Shown one piece after another: positions 9,960 to 18,729 of a stretch of DNA of 64,000 nt. The translations under genes and the position numbers were made by a program. This DNA is from Thermohalobaculum sp038524325 (GTDB taxonomy: Bacteria > Pseudomonadota > Alphaproteobacteria > Rhodobacterales > Rhodobacteraceae), in NCBI GenBank assembly GCA_038524325.1, contig JBCBIS010000002.1:1-64000 (forward strand). The letters are read 5' to 3'. Positions within the stretch are counted from its first letter, which is position 1; each line of letters opens with the position of its first letter. The notes beneath the pieces are model-generated. The model was not told the origin of the DNA. It ran no database searches and worked only from the letters and a program-made list of their open reading frames with translations.

Positions 9960-10130
9960 CGCGGGCCTGCTTTCAGAGAGACATCGACAAAGACGACCAG
10001 GACGCAGGCAGGGCCCGCCCAGGCCGGGCGGCAGTACATCTCAGCGCAAGATGAAGTGCAAGCATCTGACCCAGAAATAGCTCCAAACCGAAAGCGCATT
10101 TTCGGGCACATTTTCAGCAGGAAGGGTGTG

Positions 10131-10439
10131 CCCAATGCCGAAGAGCCGATCCGCATTCTGGCCGATTCACCTTGGGAGAACGGCCACAACGAGCGCTTTG
10201 ATGGAACCCTGCGTTGCGAGATGCGCGATGCCGAGTGGGTTATCACAACAAGCCAGGCACAGCCTGTGGTCGATATCGAGTTCAAGCAATTCAGCCACGT
10301 ACGGTTGCATGAAGCGCTCGGAACACGTCCGACAGTGCCCCAGACCATTAAGAGAATGGGCAAAGACCATGCGCAAACAATGGCGGATTTACAGACTGCC
10401 GGTCACCTTGTCTCTCGCGGTCCGTTTTGGCGGGTCTGA
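10131..10439 (+). pseudogene. IS3-family transposase (orfB) C-terminal remnant
   Basis: About 100 codons match the C-terminus of IS3-group integrase-core transposases. They include SPWENGHNERFDGTLR, which carries the last catalytic Glu of the DDE triad, then QAQPVVDIEFKQFSHVR and LHEALGTRPTVPQT. The first two catalytic Asp residues and orfA are absent, the frame has no credible start codon, and I see no flanking terminal inverted repeats. It is therefore a decayed insertion-sequence relic. It sits between the patatin start and tRNA-Ala, a typical scar of past mobile-element activity beside a tRNA gene. Confidence 0.8.
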
Positions 10440-10842
10440 TAAGTCTCCGGGGCGCATGGAGTTGGACCGCTCATCTCGGCGGAGGTGGCGGAGGCTGTCG
10501 AAACACCGCTTTATCGTTGCGGGCTTATTCGTGAGGCCAAGGCGCCGATGAAGTACGCGAGAACGGCCGGATCGATTGGTAGCCGGTCTCGAAGTTGCTC
10601 GGACGCGCACCAATCGAAGAAGAACCGAGTTCCCGCTCTTCTCGCGCGTTCGGTGGTGGGGGTCGAACGCCCCGGGCCCGCCTCTTCTAAACTTGAGAGA
10701 AGCTCACAACAGTCTGAGGCGAGCGAGGTTGGTCATGGCCTTGTCTTCGATATTGTTCCGAGCGCCCAAATCGCACAAAAACTTAGCCTTCAGGTTACTG
10801 GAGAGGCGTAATTTCTAGTCTAATTTGTCAACTCTTCGGGGG
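10440..10842. other. About 400 bases without a recognisable gene, between the IS remnant and tRNA-Ala
   Basis: Short frames cross this stretch (for example 10485-10811 and 10576-10818, plus strand). Neither has a ribosome binding site, conserved motif or codon pattern I trust. A run of AT-richer sequence lies at 10735-10835. The stretch is most likely decayed insertion or island sequence left beside the tRNA. Confidence 0.5.
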
Positions 10843-10918
<76 letters not shown>

Positions 10919-10983
10919 GAACCAGTTCTGCCGTAATGCGCCGCTACGCGTAAGCGGGTGTGGCCTGCGACGCAAGGGAAAAA

Positions 10984-11418
10984 TCAGGTTTCTTGGTCGT
11001 TGTCTTCCGCGGCGACCTCGCCTAGCTCGTCGAGTTGCTCGTCGCTGCTGTCGTCGTCTTCCAGCAGCAGATCGTCGCCGAATTCGCCGAGTTCGTCTTC
11101 ATCCTCCTCGGATTCGACCAGAGCGTCGTCTTCGGTCTCGTCCTCCGCTGCGTCTTCGTTGGCGGCGGCATCCCCGGCGTCATCTTCGAGATCGTCCTCG
11201 TCGTCGACGAGATCCTCGGTCGTTTCGGCAGGGGCTTCTGCCACGGGAGCGGCGGCTTTCTCGGCGCGGCGGCTGCGGCCACGCGCCGTTGGCACGAGCG
11301 CCGCGAGGTCGAACTCGGCCCCGCATTTCGGGCAGGACACCGGGTTGCGGCCGAGATCGTAAAATCGTGCCGCGCAGGACAGACAGGTGCGCTTCACCCC
11401 CCATTCAGGTTTCGGCAT
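10984..11418 (-). CDS. FYDLN acid domain protein (TIGR02300 family)
   Basis: A 144-residue protein of unknown function typical of Alphaproteobacteria. Residues 1-40 form a zinc ribbon with CLSCAARFYDLGRNPVSCPKC: two CxxC knuckles around the FYDLG signature. A basic patch (RGRSRRAEK) follows, and then an extremely acidic tail of Asp/Glu runs to the C-terminus. The start at 11416-11418 is preceded by AAAGG 9 bases upstream and gives the conserved beginning MPKPEWG. The zinc knuckle plus acidic tail suggests a nucleic-acid- or protein-interaction role; no activity is established. It sits beside tRNA-Ala, in its own transcription unit divergent from phaZ. Confidence 0.92.
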   Translation of the reverse strand: MPKPEWGVKRTCLSCAARFYDLGRNPVSCPKCGAEFDLAALVPTARGRSRRAEKAAAPVAEAPAETTEDLVDDEDDLEDDAGDAAANEDAAEDETEDDALVESEEDEDELGEFGDDLLLEDDDSSDEQLDELGEVAAEDNDQET

Positions 11419-11648
11419 CACAGTACCTTTCGACAGGGCAATCCCAGGAAGATGGGCGCCAATGCCACAGATGCTTTGGGCTGTCAAAGGGATTTGACTG
11501 TGAATTTCGTGCTATCCGGCCACAGATCGAAGCCAAGTCGTGCCGGTGCATTCGCAGTTGCAAAACATGTCTTGCGCAATTGACAAAACGCAGAATAGGC
11601 TTTGTCTGACATTCGCCGAAAAAGCGAAGAAAAACAAACGGGGTCAAC

Positions 11649-12896
11649 GTGCTGTATCACGCTTATGAATTCACGCATGCCGCGATTAGCCCAATGCGAC
11701 AAGCGGCACGGATGGGTCGGCGCGCCTTGCAAAGCCCGTTCAACCCCTTCGCGGCGACCATTCCCGCCCGGGCCACGGCCGCGACGCTGGAGATGTTCGT
11801 CTCGGCCACAAAGCGCTATGGAAAGCCCGAGTTTGGGATAGATCAGGTCACGGTCGGCAACCGCGAGGTTGCGGTGATCGAGGAAGTCGTGGTCGAAAAA
11901 CCCTTCGGAAACCTGGTCCATTTCCGCCGGGTCGGGGCCGAGGATCGCAACGATCCCAAGGTTCTGATGGTGGCCCCGATGTCCGGTCATTTCGCGACGC
12001 TGTTGCGCGGGACAGTGCAGGCCATGCTGCCCGAGCATGACGTCTACATCACTGATTGGGTCGACGCGCGAGATGTGCCGCTGAGCCGGGGTGGGTTCGA
12101 TCTGGCCGATTACGCCGATTATCTGATGGAGTTTTGCCAGGAACTGGCCGAGGGCGGCGAGCGCCCTGCCGTCATGGCGGTCTGCCAGCCCGGGGTGCCG
12201 TCGCTGGCGGCCTCGGCGCTGATGGCGGAGGACAAGGACCCGGCGCGTCCCTCGGCTCTGATCCTAATGGGCAGCCCGATCGACACGCGGGTGAACATGA
12301 CCGACCCGTGCAAGCTGGCCGCCTCGCGCCCGCTCAGCTGGTTCGAAAAGAACGTTGTCGTAACCGTGCCCTGGCCGAACCAGGGCTTCCTGCGCCGCGT
12401 CTATCCCGGGTTCCTGCAGCTCTCCGGCTTTATGTCGATGAATCTCGACCGCCATGTCGATGCGCATATGGACCATTTCCAGAACCTGGTGAAGGGCGAT
12501 GGAGACAGCGTGGATGCGCATAACAAATTCTATGATGAGTATCTCGCCGTCATGGATCTGACTGCCGAGTTCTATCTGCAAACCGTCGAGGCGGTTTTCC
12601 AGAAACACCATTTCCCGATGGGCTGCTACATGCATCGCGACCGGGTGGTGGACCCCAAGGCGATCACCGATATCGGCCTGATGACCGTCGAAGGCGAGAA
12701 GGACGATATTACCGGTCGCGGCCAGACCGAGGCTGCGCAAGGGCTGTGCCTGAACATCCCCTCCGCCAAACGGATCCATTTTGTGCAAGAGGAGGTGGGC
12801 CATTACGGCGTGTTCAACGGCTCGCGCTTCCGCAAGCATATCCAACCGAAGATCCGCGATTTCATCCGGACCTGCCGGGCGCAGGCCGCCGGCTGA
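11649..12896 (+). CDS. phaZ: Intracellular polyhydroxybutyrate depolymerase
   Basis: A 415-residue cytoplasmic enzyme that breaks down stored PHB granules. It has the alpha/beta-hydrolase fold of PhaZ-type intracellular depolymerases. In place of a Ser lipase box it shows AVCQPGVPS, with Cys179 as the expected nucleophile, as in the Ralstonia-type enzyme. The C-terminal catalytic His is in EEVGHYGVFNGS. The start is a GTG at 11649 giving MLYHAYE, the usual N-terminus of the family; the ribosome binding site is weak. There is no phaC, phaR or phasin next to it, so the PHB synthesis genes must lie elsewhere. The YgjP-like gene follows after 6 bases and may share its transcript. Confidence 0.93.
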   Translation: MLYHAYEFTHAAISPMRQAARMGRRALQSPFNPFAATIPARATAATLEMFVSATKRYGKPEFGIDQVTVGNREVAVIEEVVVEKPFGNLVHFRRVGAEDRNDPKVLMVAPMSGHFATLLRGTVQAMLPEHDVYITDWVDARDVPLSRGGFDLADYADYLMEFCQELAEGGERPAVMAVCQPGVPSLAASALMAEDKDPARPSALILMGSPIDTRVNMTDPCKLAASRPLSWFEKNVVVTVPWPNQGFLRRVYPGFLQLSGFMSMNLDRHVDAHMDHFQNLVKGDGDSVDAHNKFYDEYLAVMDLTAEFYLQTVEAVFQKHHFPMGCYMHRDRVVDPKAITDIGLMTVEGEKDDITGRGQTEAAQGLCLNIPSAKRIHFVQEEVGHYGVFNGSRFRKHIQPKIRDFIRTCRAQAAG

Positions 12897-12902
12897 GCGC
12901 GC

Positions 12903-13646
12903 ATGGTGCGGCGTCTCGCGGCGGCGCTGTTGGGCGGGGCGCCGGAGCTTCCGGCGTCGATTGTGCTCGATGAGCCACCGATCCTCGTAACCCTTTCGGT
13001 TCAAAGCCGGGCGCGGCGGTTTACGCTGCGCCTGAACCCGTCCGGTGCAGGCGCCACCCTGACCCTGCCGCCCGGCGTGCCTGAGCGCGAGGTTCATCAG
13101 TTTCTGCATCGGCAGCGTGGGTGGCTCTCCACGGCGCTCGGCCGGCTACCCGAACCGGTGAGGATGCGCGAAGGCGCCCGACTTCCCATCGGGGGCGAGA
13201 TGGTCGCGCTCACGCTGCTGGACGGGCCGAGGCGTGCGCCCGTACTCGACGATGGCGTCTTGACCCTGTCAGGGCAAGGCACCGCCGGGCCGCGTATCGC
13301 CGCCTGGTTGAAGGAGCGGGCGCGGGCCCGCATGGTCCCTGCAGTTCATGCCTTCGCCGCACAATTGGGGCGCGCGGTGCGGGGCGTGGCCCTCAAGGAC
13401 ACCCGCTCGCGCTGGGGGTCTTGTTCGACGACCCAGCGGATCAATCTCTCCTGGCGGCTGGCGATGGCCCCGCCCGAGGTGCAGGACTATCTCTGCGCGC
13501 ATGAGGCCGCCCATCTGGTCGAGATGAACCATTCCCCGCGCTATTGGGCCGTGCTCGCAGGGTTGATGCCGCGCTATGACATGCCCCGGCAGTGGTTGAA
13601 GACCGAGGGGCCGGCGCTCCACCGGTATCGCTTCGACGCGGAGTGA
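12903..13646 (+). CDS. YgjP-like (DUF45 / SprT-related) metallopeptidase-domain protein
   Basis: A 247-residue protein of the DUF45/YgjP family. Diagnostic blocks are DTRSRWGSCS (residues about 163-172) and the zinc-binding helix HEAAHLVEMNHSPRYW, a gluzincin-like HExxH variant with a downstream His. The family has the fold of zinc metalloproteases, and its substrates are not settled. It starts 6 bases after phaZ and runs convergently into sco. The N-terminal 90 residues, with many beta-strand patterns, fit the family. The length is typical. Confidence 0.88.
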   Translation: MVRRLAAALLGGAPELPASIVLDEPPILVTLSVQSRARRFTLRLNPSGAGATLTLPPGVPEREVHQFLHRQRGWLSTALGRLPEPVRMREGARLPIGGEMVALTLLDGPRRAPVLDDGVLTLSGQGTAGPRIAAWLKERARARMVPAVHAFAAQLGRAVRGVALKDTRSRWGSCSTTQRINLSWRLAMAPPEVQDYLCAHEAAHLVEMNHSPRYWAVLAGLMPRYDMPRQWLKTEGPALHRYRFDAE

Positions 13647-13658
13647 AGGCGCCCCGCG

Positions 13659-14267
13659 CTAGCCGCCGTCCAGAACCCAGGCGATATCCTCGGCGATCAA
13701 TGCCGGGTCATAGCCGTTGCGATACATCGCCCGCACACCCGAAGGGTCAGCGAGGTAGAGATAGGCCGAGTGGTTCATCAGGTACCCGGCCTCGCCGTCC
13801 ACATCCACCCGCTGGGCATAGACCTTGTAGGCCGATTTCACCGCGTCGATCTGCTCCTGGCTGCCGGTCAGGGCGACCATCTTTGGGTGCATGATCTCGG
13901 CCCAGGCGGCCATTGTCTCGATATCGTCGCGCTCCGGATCGACGGTGACAAAGACCGGCGTCGCCTCGACGCCATCCTCCGCGAGCATGTCGGCGATATC
14001 GACCATGTTCTGCGTGTCGACGGGGCAGACATCCGGGCAAAAGGTGTATCCGAAATAGATCAGTGTCGGCCCGGTGATCACGCTCGCGCTCTGCCGGGTC
14101 GCCCCGGTATGGTCGACCAGCGTGAAGGGGCCACCGATGCTGCCCCCGGCGATGTTCAAAGCGGCGGCCGGGGCCGGCCGCTCGCCCCTTCCGACATTCA
14201 GGAACACGAACGCCGCCACGATGATCAGGCAAAGCGCCCCCGTCATCACCAAAACGATCCGTTGCAT
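13659..14267 (-). CDS. SCO1/SenC/PrrC-family copper chaperone
   Basis: A 202-residue membrane-anchored thioredoxin-fold protein that delivers copper to the CuA site of cytochrome c oxidase and also takes part in redox signalling. An N-terminal membrane helix (about residues 5-24) places the domain in the periplasm. The copper ligands are Cys77 and Cys81 in FCPDVC, with the conserved late His in LMNHSAYLY. It is divergent from regB across 124 bases, the arrangement known from Rhodobacter senC/regB and prrC/prrB. The usual next genes, regA/prrA and hvrA/spb, are missing here: sco instead runs convergently into the YgjP-like gene. Confidence 0.93.
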   Translation of the reverse strand: MQRIVLVMTGALCLIIVAAFVFLNVGRGERPAPAAALNIAGGSIGGPFTLVDHTGATRQSASVITGPTLIYFGYTFCPDVCPVDTQNMVDIADMLAEDGVEATPVFVTVDPERDDIETMAAWAEIMHPKMVALTGSQEQIDAVKSAYKVYAQRVDVDGEAGYLMNHSAYLYLADPSGVRAMYRNGYDPALIAEDIAWVLDGG

Positions 14268-14391
14268 CGTGACCCTCTCACAGCGTGACCTGCCTCTGAC
14301 AAGGCCATTCTGGCGCGAAATTCAAGCCGTGCCCGTCTGACCAGGTGCCACATCTCTTCCCAATTGTGTGAAGAGCAGCACATAGTGAGGC

Positions 14392-15852
14392 ATGAACGCG
14401 TCGCCCGGCACCCAGCTTCTGTTCAACATGCGCGCCCGCGGCGATTGGGTACGGCTGAGGACCCTGCTGCTGTTGCGCTGGCTGGCCGTGGCCGGGCAGG
14501 CGGGGGCGGTGCTTTTCGTCAGCAAGGTGCTGGGGTTCGACCTGCCGCTGACCCAGTGTGCGCTGTTGATCTCGGCTTCGGTCACCGTGAATGTGGCGAC
14601 CTTTCTGATCTTCCCGGCCGAGAAGCGTTTGGGCGAGCGGTGGACCTTGGCCTCGCTGTTCTTCGATCTGGCGCAACTCGTGGGGCTTTTGATGCTGACG
14701 GGCGGCGTGAACAACCCGTTCGTGGTGCTGGTGATGGCGCCGGTCGCAATCTCGGCCACGGCGCTGAGGCTGCAATCGACGCTGTATCTGGGGCTGGCGG
14801 CAATCTGCTCGATCCCCCTGATGTGGTTTTATCATGTGCCGCTGGTCGGGCCTGATGGGGCGGCGATGGAAGTTCCGGCGCTCTATGGCATGGGATCAAC
14901 CGCGGCCCTGGCGATCGGGATCGTTTTTCTGGCGCTTTATGTGCGGCGCGTGACGGTCGAGGGCTATCGCATGAGCCAGGCATTAAACGCGACCCAGGTG
15001 GCGCTGGGGCGAGAGCAGCAGCTTGCCGCCATTGGCGGGATCGCAGCGGCCACGGCGCATGAGCTCGGAACGCCGCTTGCCACGATCAAACTGGTCGCTG
15101 GCGAACTGGACCGGGAACTGGCTCAGCACCCTGACCTGCCCGAAGAAATCGCCGAAGACATCGCGCTGATCCGGCGCGAGGCCAATCGCTGCCGGGATAT
15201 CCTGGCTGACATGGGGCAGGGCGGTCGCGATGATGCGCATGTGAAAACCGCGCCGATCTCCGCGGTGATCGAGGAGGCCGGCCAACCGCATTCCGACCGG
15301 GGCAAGCGGCTGATCATCCGCTATGGCGGCCGGCCGGTTGCGGACGCCGACGACGACCAGCCGCAGGTCCCGCGCAGCCCCGAACTGATCCATGGCCTGC
15401 GCAACCTGATCCAGAACGCCGTGGATTTTGCCCGCAGCACGGTCTGGATCGACATCAACCTCTCCGAGACGACGTTGCGCATCGCGGTCGGTGATGACGG
15501 GAAAGGGTTCAGCGCCGATATCCTGCCGCGGTTGGGAGAGCCCTATGTCTCCTCCCGCCCACGGGGGGCGCGGCGCGAGCAGGAGAGCTATGAAGGGATG
15601 GGCCTCGGCCTCTTTATCGCGCGCACGCTGCTCGAGCGGACCGGGGCCAAGATCACTTTCGCCAACGGCTCCGACGCGTTGCGCCGCCGGTTGGATGACG
15701 AAAGCAGGTCCCCGGCCGCCCTCGAGGCGATCCGCCCCCCCGGCGCGATCATCGAACTTGTCTGGCCGCGGGCCGCGTTGATCCAAAGCAAGGAGGCTGC
15801 CCGCCGTGCGCTGGGGCGCAACGCACGCTTTGTCGAAGAACCGGCACGCTAA
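14392..15852 (+). CDS. regB: Redox-sensing histidine kinase RegB/PrrB/ActS
   Basis: A 486-residue inner-membrane sensor kinase. Six membrane segments fill residues 25-185 and contain GGVNNPF (104-110), the ubiquinone-sensing heptapeptide of RegB. The phosphoacceptor His223 lies in ATAHELGTPLATI. Cys267 in ANRCRDIL corresponds to the redox-active cysteine (Cys265 in R. capsulatus). The ATPase domain has an N-box (NLIQNAVDF), DDGKGFS and GMGLGLFI. The C-terminus (about 40 residues after the last ATPase motif) is somewhat extended. The family controls photosynthesis, respiration and nitrogen/carbon fixation genes through RegA; the regA gene is not in the window. A GAGG motif precedes the ATG. 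Confidence 0.93.
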   Translation: MNASPGTQLLFNMRARGDWVRLRTLLLLRWLAVAGQAGAVLFVSKVLGFDLPLTQCALLISASVTVNVATFLIFPAEKRLGERWTLASLFFDLAQLVGLLMLTGGVNNPFVVLVMAPVAISATALRLQSTLYLGLAAICSIPLMWFYHVPLVGPDGAAMEVPALYGMGSTAALAIGIVFLALYVRRVTVEGYRMSQALNATQVALGREQQLAAIGGIAAATAHELGTPLATIKLVAGELDRELAQHPDLPEEIAEDIALIRREANRCRDILADMGQGGRDDAHVKTAPISAVIEEAGQPHSDRGKRLIIRYGGRPVADADDDQPQVPRSPELIHGLRNLIQNAVDFARSTVWIDINLSETTLRIAVGDDGKGFSADILPRLGEPYVSSRPRGARREQESYEGMGLGLFIARTLLERTGAKITFANGSDALRRRLDDESRSPAALEAIRPPGAIIELVWPRAALIQSKEAARRALGRNARFVEEPAR

Positions 15853-15927
15853 GCGCGCGATTCTCCGCATGTCTTGCGACCGCATGGGTTGTGTCTATAG
15901 TGGAGGCGGGGGCACAGGGGTGTTGAT

Positions 15928-18225
15928 ATGATTGCAGGCCTCGACTTGGGACAAATCGACTGGGGTCTTGCAGGGATCATCGTCCTTTTGTCCGCAATAA
16001 CAACGCTTTCGATCCTTTTAGGGCCGCCCGAACGCCGCCGCCGCGGGCCCAGTGATGCGGAACTCGCCGATGGTGCGGTGGTCCTGATTGATCGCGGGCG
16101 AATCACCCAGGCCTCGCAGCAGGCGATGGAGTGGTTCGGGGCCGAGCGGGGACGCGCCTTCGATGATATCCTAAAGCGCCTGCTGGGGCCGGGCGCCGAA
16201 CGGGCCGCCGCGGCCCTGGAACGGCTCGAGCAGAACGGCGACCCGGTCCATCTGCTGACCCAGGACGCAGCCAACCGGCCCTTGGAAGTCATGGGACATA
16301 CCGAGGGCGGCCAGATCCGGATCGTCCTGCGCGACGCGTCGTTCACCGACCGCCAGCTGCGCGACGCTCGCGCCGCACTCGAGGAACGCGACGCGGCACT
16401 TGAGGCCCAGGATTGGAAGCAGCAAACCGTCTCGACCTTGTTGGAGCGCGCGCCGTTGATTGCCTGGAACCGCGACGCGGATGGCACGATCAACTGGGCC
16501 GAGGGGCAGGTGGAGACACGCGAAGGCCGCGTCGAGGCGCTGGACGCGGTCAACCTGCTGGTCAGCCGGCAAGAGATCGAAGGCATATCGAGCAGCGAGA
16601 TCGACCGCACGCGCCTGGAACTGGGCGATCAGAATCCGATCACCCTGCATTCGGTCGAGATCGATGGGCTCAATGACACCAAACTGGGCTTTGCGGTGGA
16701 TGCCTCGCTGACCGCCTCGGCCGAGCGCACGCTGACCCGGTTCATTCAGACGATGACCGAGACCTTCGCGCATCTCGCCGTCGGTCTGGCCATTTTCGAC
16801 CGCAATCACCGCCTGATCCTGTTCAATCCGGCACTCTCGCAGATGTGGCAGATCGAGCCAGCTTGGCTGGCGCGCAGGCCCGATCTGCGCGAAATCCTCG
16901 ACCTTTTGCGGTCGACCCGGCGGATCCCAGAATTGCAGGATTACCGCGCCTGGCGTGAGAACCTGCTCGCGTTGTTCGAAAACCCCGAGGCGGTGGATTA
17001 CGAAGAAAGCTGGGATCTCTCCTCCGGCGCCCGGATCCGCGTCATGGCCCGGCCGCACCCGCATGGCGCGCTGGCCTTCGTGTTCGACGATGTGACCGAG
17101 CAGATGAAGCTGGAGAACCGGTTCCGGCACATGGACGACCTGCTCCGCACCGCGCTCGACCGGTTGGACGAAGGATTGGCGGTGTTCGGTGCAAATGGCC
17201 TGTTGCAGTTCGTCAACTCGGCCTTTCATGAGATCTGGGATACCGATCCGGACAGCGTGACCCAGGGGATGCATGCGCGGGAATTGTTCAACCTGTGCTC
17301 GCGGCAGACGGTCGAAACCGGGGTCTGGGCGCGCGGCACCACCTTCGCCACGGGAGATGTCAGCCGAGAGGTTTGGACCGAACGCCTGACCCTGGGCGGC
17401 GGCAGGGTGCTGCGCGCCCGCTTCGCACCGCTTCCCGGCGGCTCGACCCTGGCCGCCTTCGCCGATGTCTCCGACAGCGAGCGCGCGGCCCTGGCGCTGG
17501 TCGAGCGCAACGAAGCGCTGGAGAGCGTTGAGGAAATGCGCCGGGTCGTGCTCGATCAGATCTCGCACCGGTTGCGGACGCCGCTGAACACCGTCTTCGG
17601 CTTTGGCCAATTGCTGACCGATACCCGCTTTGGCAAGTTGAACGCGCATCAGCAGACCTATGCGGCCGGGATTATCGAGGCCGCCGGGCATCTGCTCGAC
17701 ACCGTCAAGGATGTGACCGAGCTCGCCTCGCTCGAGCTGGAGACCTCCAGCCTCGACCCCGATGGCATCGCGGTGGATCAGGCGATCGAGATCACTTGCG
17801 AACTGCTCGAGAACCGGACCCGCGAGGCGCGGGTCGATCTGACAGCTCTGATCGACGACCGGATCGGCCGGCTCGAACGCGACGGAACGCGGGTGCGCCA
17901 GATCCTGTTCAACATGGCCGCAGACGCGATCCACCGTTGCTCGGGCGGGGGCGAGGTCGGCATCGGCGGGCGGCGCGACACGGATGGCGGTGTGATCCTG
18001 TTCACGCGAGAGACCCCCGCCGGTACGCGCCCCGTCTCACTGGAAGGAACCGAAAAGGAAAGCCCGGCCTTGCCGCTGGTCCGCCGTCTCGCCGCCAAGG
18101 AGGCGGGGATCATCCATGTCGCCTGCGATACCGAGGGGCGCCGGGTCGAAGTCTCGTGCCATTTCCCGGCCTATCCGCTCTCGGACAAGGCGCCCAACGC
18201 AGCGGCGCAGGAAAAGGACGGCTGA
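15928..18225 (+). CDS. divL: DivL-like PAS-domain sensor histidine kinase with a degenerate ATP-binding domain
   Basis: A 765-residue protein: one membrane helix (residues 12-32), several PAS-like segments (around 40-150, 265-390 and 395-520), a dimerisation helix with His547 in QISHRLRTPLN, and a C-terminal ATPase-like region. Length, the position of the phospho-site and the neighbour tsaE match Caulobacter DivL (769 residues, Tyr550 in place of His), a cell-cycle regulator in the CckA-CtrA pathway. Here the residue is a canonical His. The ATPase region looks damaged: the N-box reads NMAADAI, and I find no DxGxG (G1) or GxGLG (G2) box. It may therefore work as a signalling scaffold or phosphatase regulator rather than an active kinase. 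The divL symbol is by inferred orthology; plain PAS histidine kinase is the safe name. Confidence 0.75.
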   Translation: MIAGLDLGQIDWGLAGIIVLLSAITTLSILLGPPERRRRGPSDAELADGAVVLIDRGRITQASQQAMEWFGAERGRAFDDILKRLLGPGAERAAAALERLEQNGDPVHLLTQDAANRPLEVMGHTEGGQIRIVLRDASFTDRQLRDARAALEERDAALEAQDWKQQTVSTLLERAPLIAWNRDADGTINWAEGQVETREGRVEALDAVNLLVSRQEIEGISSSEIDRTRLELGDQNPITLHSVEIDGLNDTKLGFAVDASLTASAERTLTRFIQTMTETFAHLAVGLAIFDRNHRLILFNPALSQMWQIEPAWLARRPDLREILDLLRSTRRIPELQDYRAWRENLLALFENPEAVDYEESWDLSSGARIRVMARPHPHGALAFVFDDVTEQMKLENRFRHMDDLLRTALDRLDEGLAVFGANGLLQFVNSAFHEIWDTDPDSVTQGMHARELFNLCSRQTVETGVWARGTTFATGDVSREVWTERLTLGGGRVLRARFAPLPGGSTLAAFADVSDSERAALALVERNEALESVEEMRRVVLDQISHRLRTPLNTVFGFGQLLTDTRFGKLNAHQQTYAAGIIEAAGHLLDTVKDVTELASLELETSSLDPDGIAVDQAIEITCELLENRTREARVDLTALIDDRIGRLERDGTRVRQILFNMAADAIHRCSGGGEVGIGGRRDTDGGVILFTRETPAGTRPVSLEGTEKESPALPLVRRLAAKEAGIIHVACDTEGRRVEVSCHFPAYPLSDKAPNAAAQEKDG

Positions 18226-18279
18226 CAGGGGTTTGCGTTTCGCGCTAGACCTGCGGCACGAGACCTGACCGGGCTGGAC

Positions 18280-18729
18280 ATGACTGCCAAATATTCCCTG
18301 CCGACCGAGGAGGAGACCGCCCGCCTTGGCGCGACCCTGGCGCCGCGCCTGGGGGCGGGCGATTGCCTTTGCCTCTCCGGGCCCCTTGGAGCGGGCAAGA
18401 CCGCCCTGGCCCGGGCGCTGATCCGGGCCCGGCTTGGTGGCGCTGTCGAGGTGCCCTCGCCCAGCTACACTCTGGTGAATGTCTATGAGGGCGATGTCGA
18501 GATCTGGCATGCCGATCTCTACCGCCTCTCGGGCCCGGAGGAGGCGGAGGAGCTCGGCCTGTTCGACGCAATCGAGCACTCCCTCGTCCTGATCGAGTGG
18601 CCCGAAAGGCTGGGCGCTGAACTCCCGGCCCGCCGCCTCGACGTTACGTTGGCCATCTCTGGCGCGGGCCGCATGGCCCGGCTCAGCCCGGTCGGGCAGG
18701 GCTGGCATCTGCCGGAGCGGGCGCGATGA
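18280..18729 (+). CDS. tsaE: tRNA threonylcarbamoyladenosine biosynthesis ATPase TsaE
   Basis: A 149-residue P-loop ATPase that works with TsaD and TsaB to place the t6A modification on A37 of ANN-decoding tRNAs. The Walker A motif is GPLGAGKTALAR (about residues 32-43). Family landmarks are PSPSYTLVNVYEG, the metal-binding HADLYRL and LIEWPERLG near the C-terminus. The stop overlaps the start of amgK (ATGA), so translation of the two is coupled. Position directly after the DivL-like gene matches Caulobacter-type gene order. Confidence 0.95.
   Translation: MTAKYSLPTEEETARLGATLAPRLGAGDCLCLSGPLGAGKTALARALIRARLGGAVEVPSPSYTLVNVYEGDVEIWHADLYRLSGPEEAEELGLFDAIEHSLVLIEWPERLGAELPARRLDVTLAISGAGRMARLSPVGQGWHLPERAR

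Noticed and set aside
8238..10439. 733-codon plus-strand open frame across the patatin gene
   Set aside because: It is the antisense shadow of the patatin gene; only its last 100 codons are meaningful, as an IS3 transposase remnant.
10485..10818. Two short plus-strand frames between the IS remnant and tRNA-Ala
   Set aside because: No ribosome binding site, motif or coding pattern; treated as non-coding.
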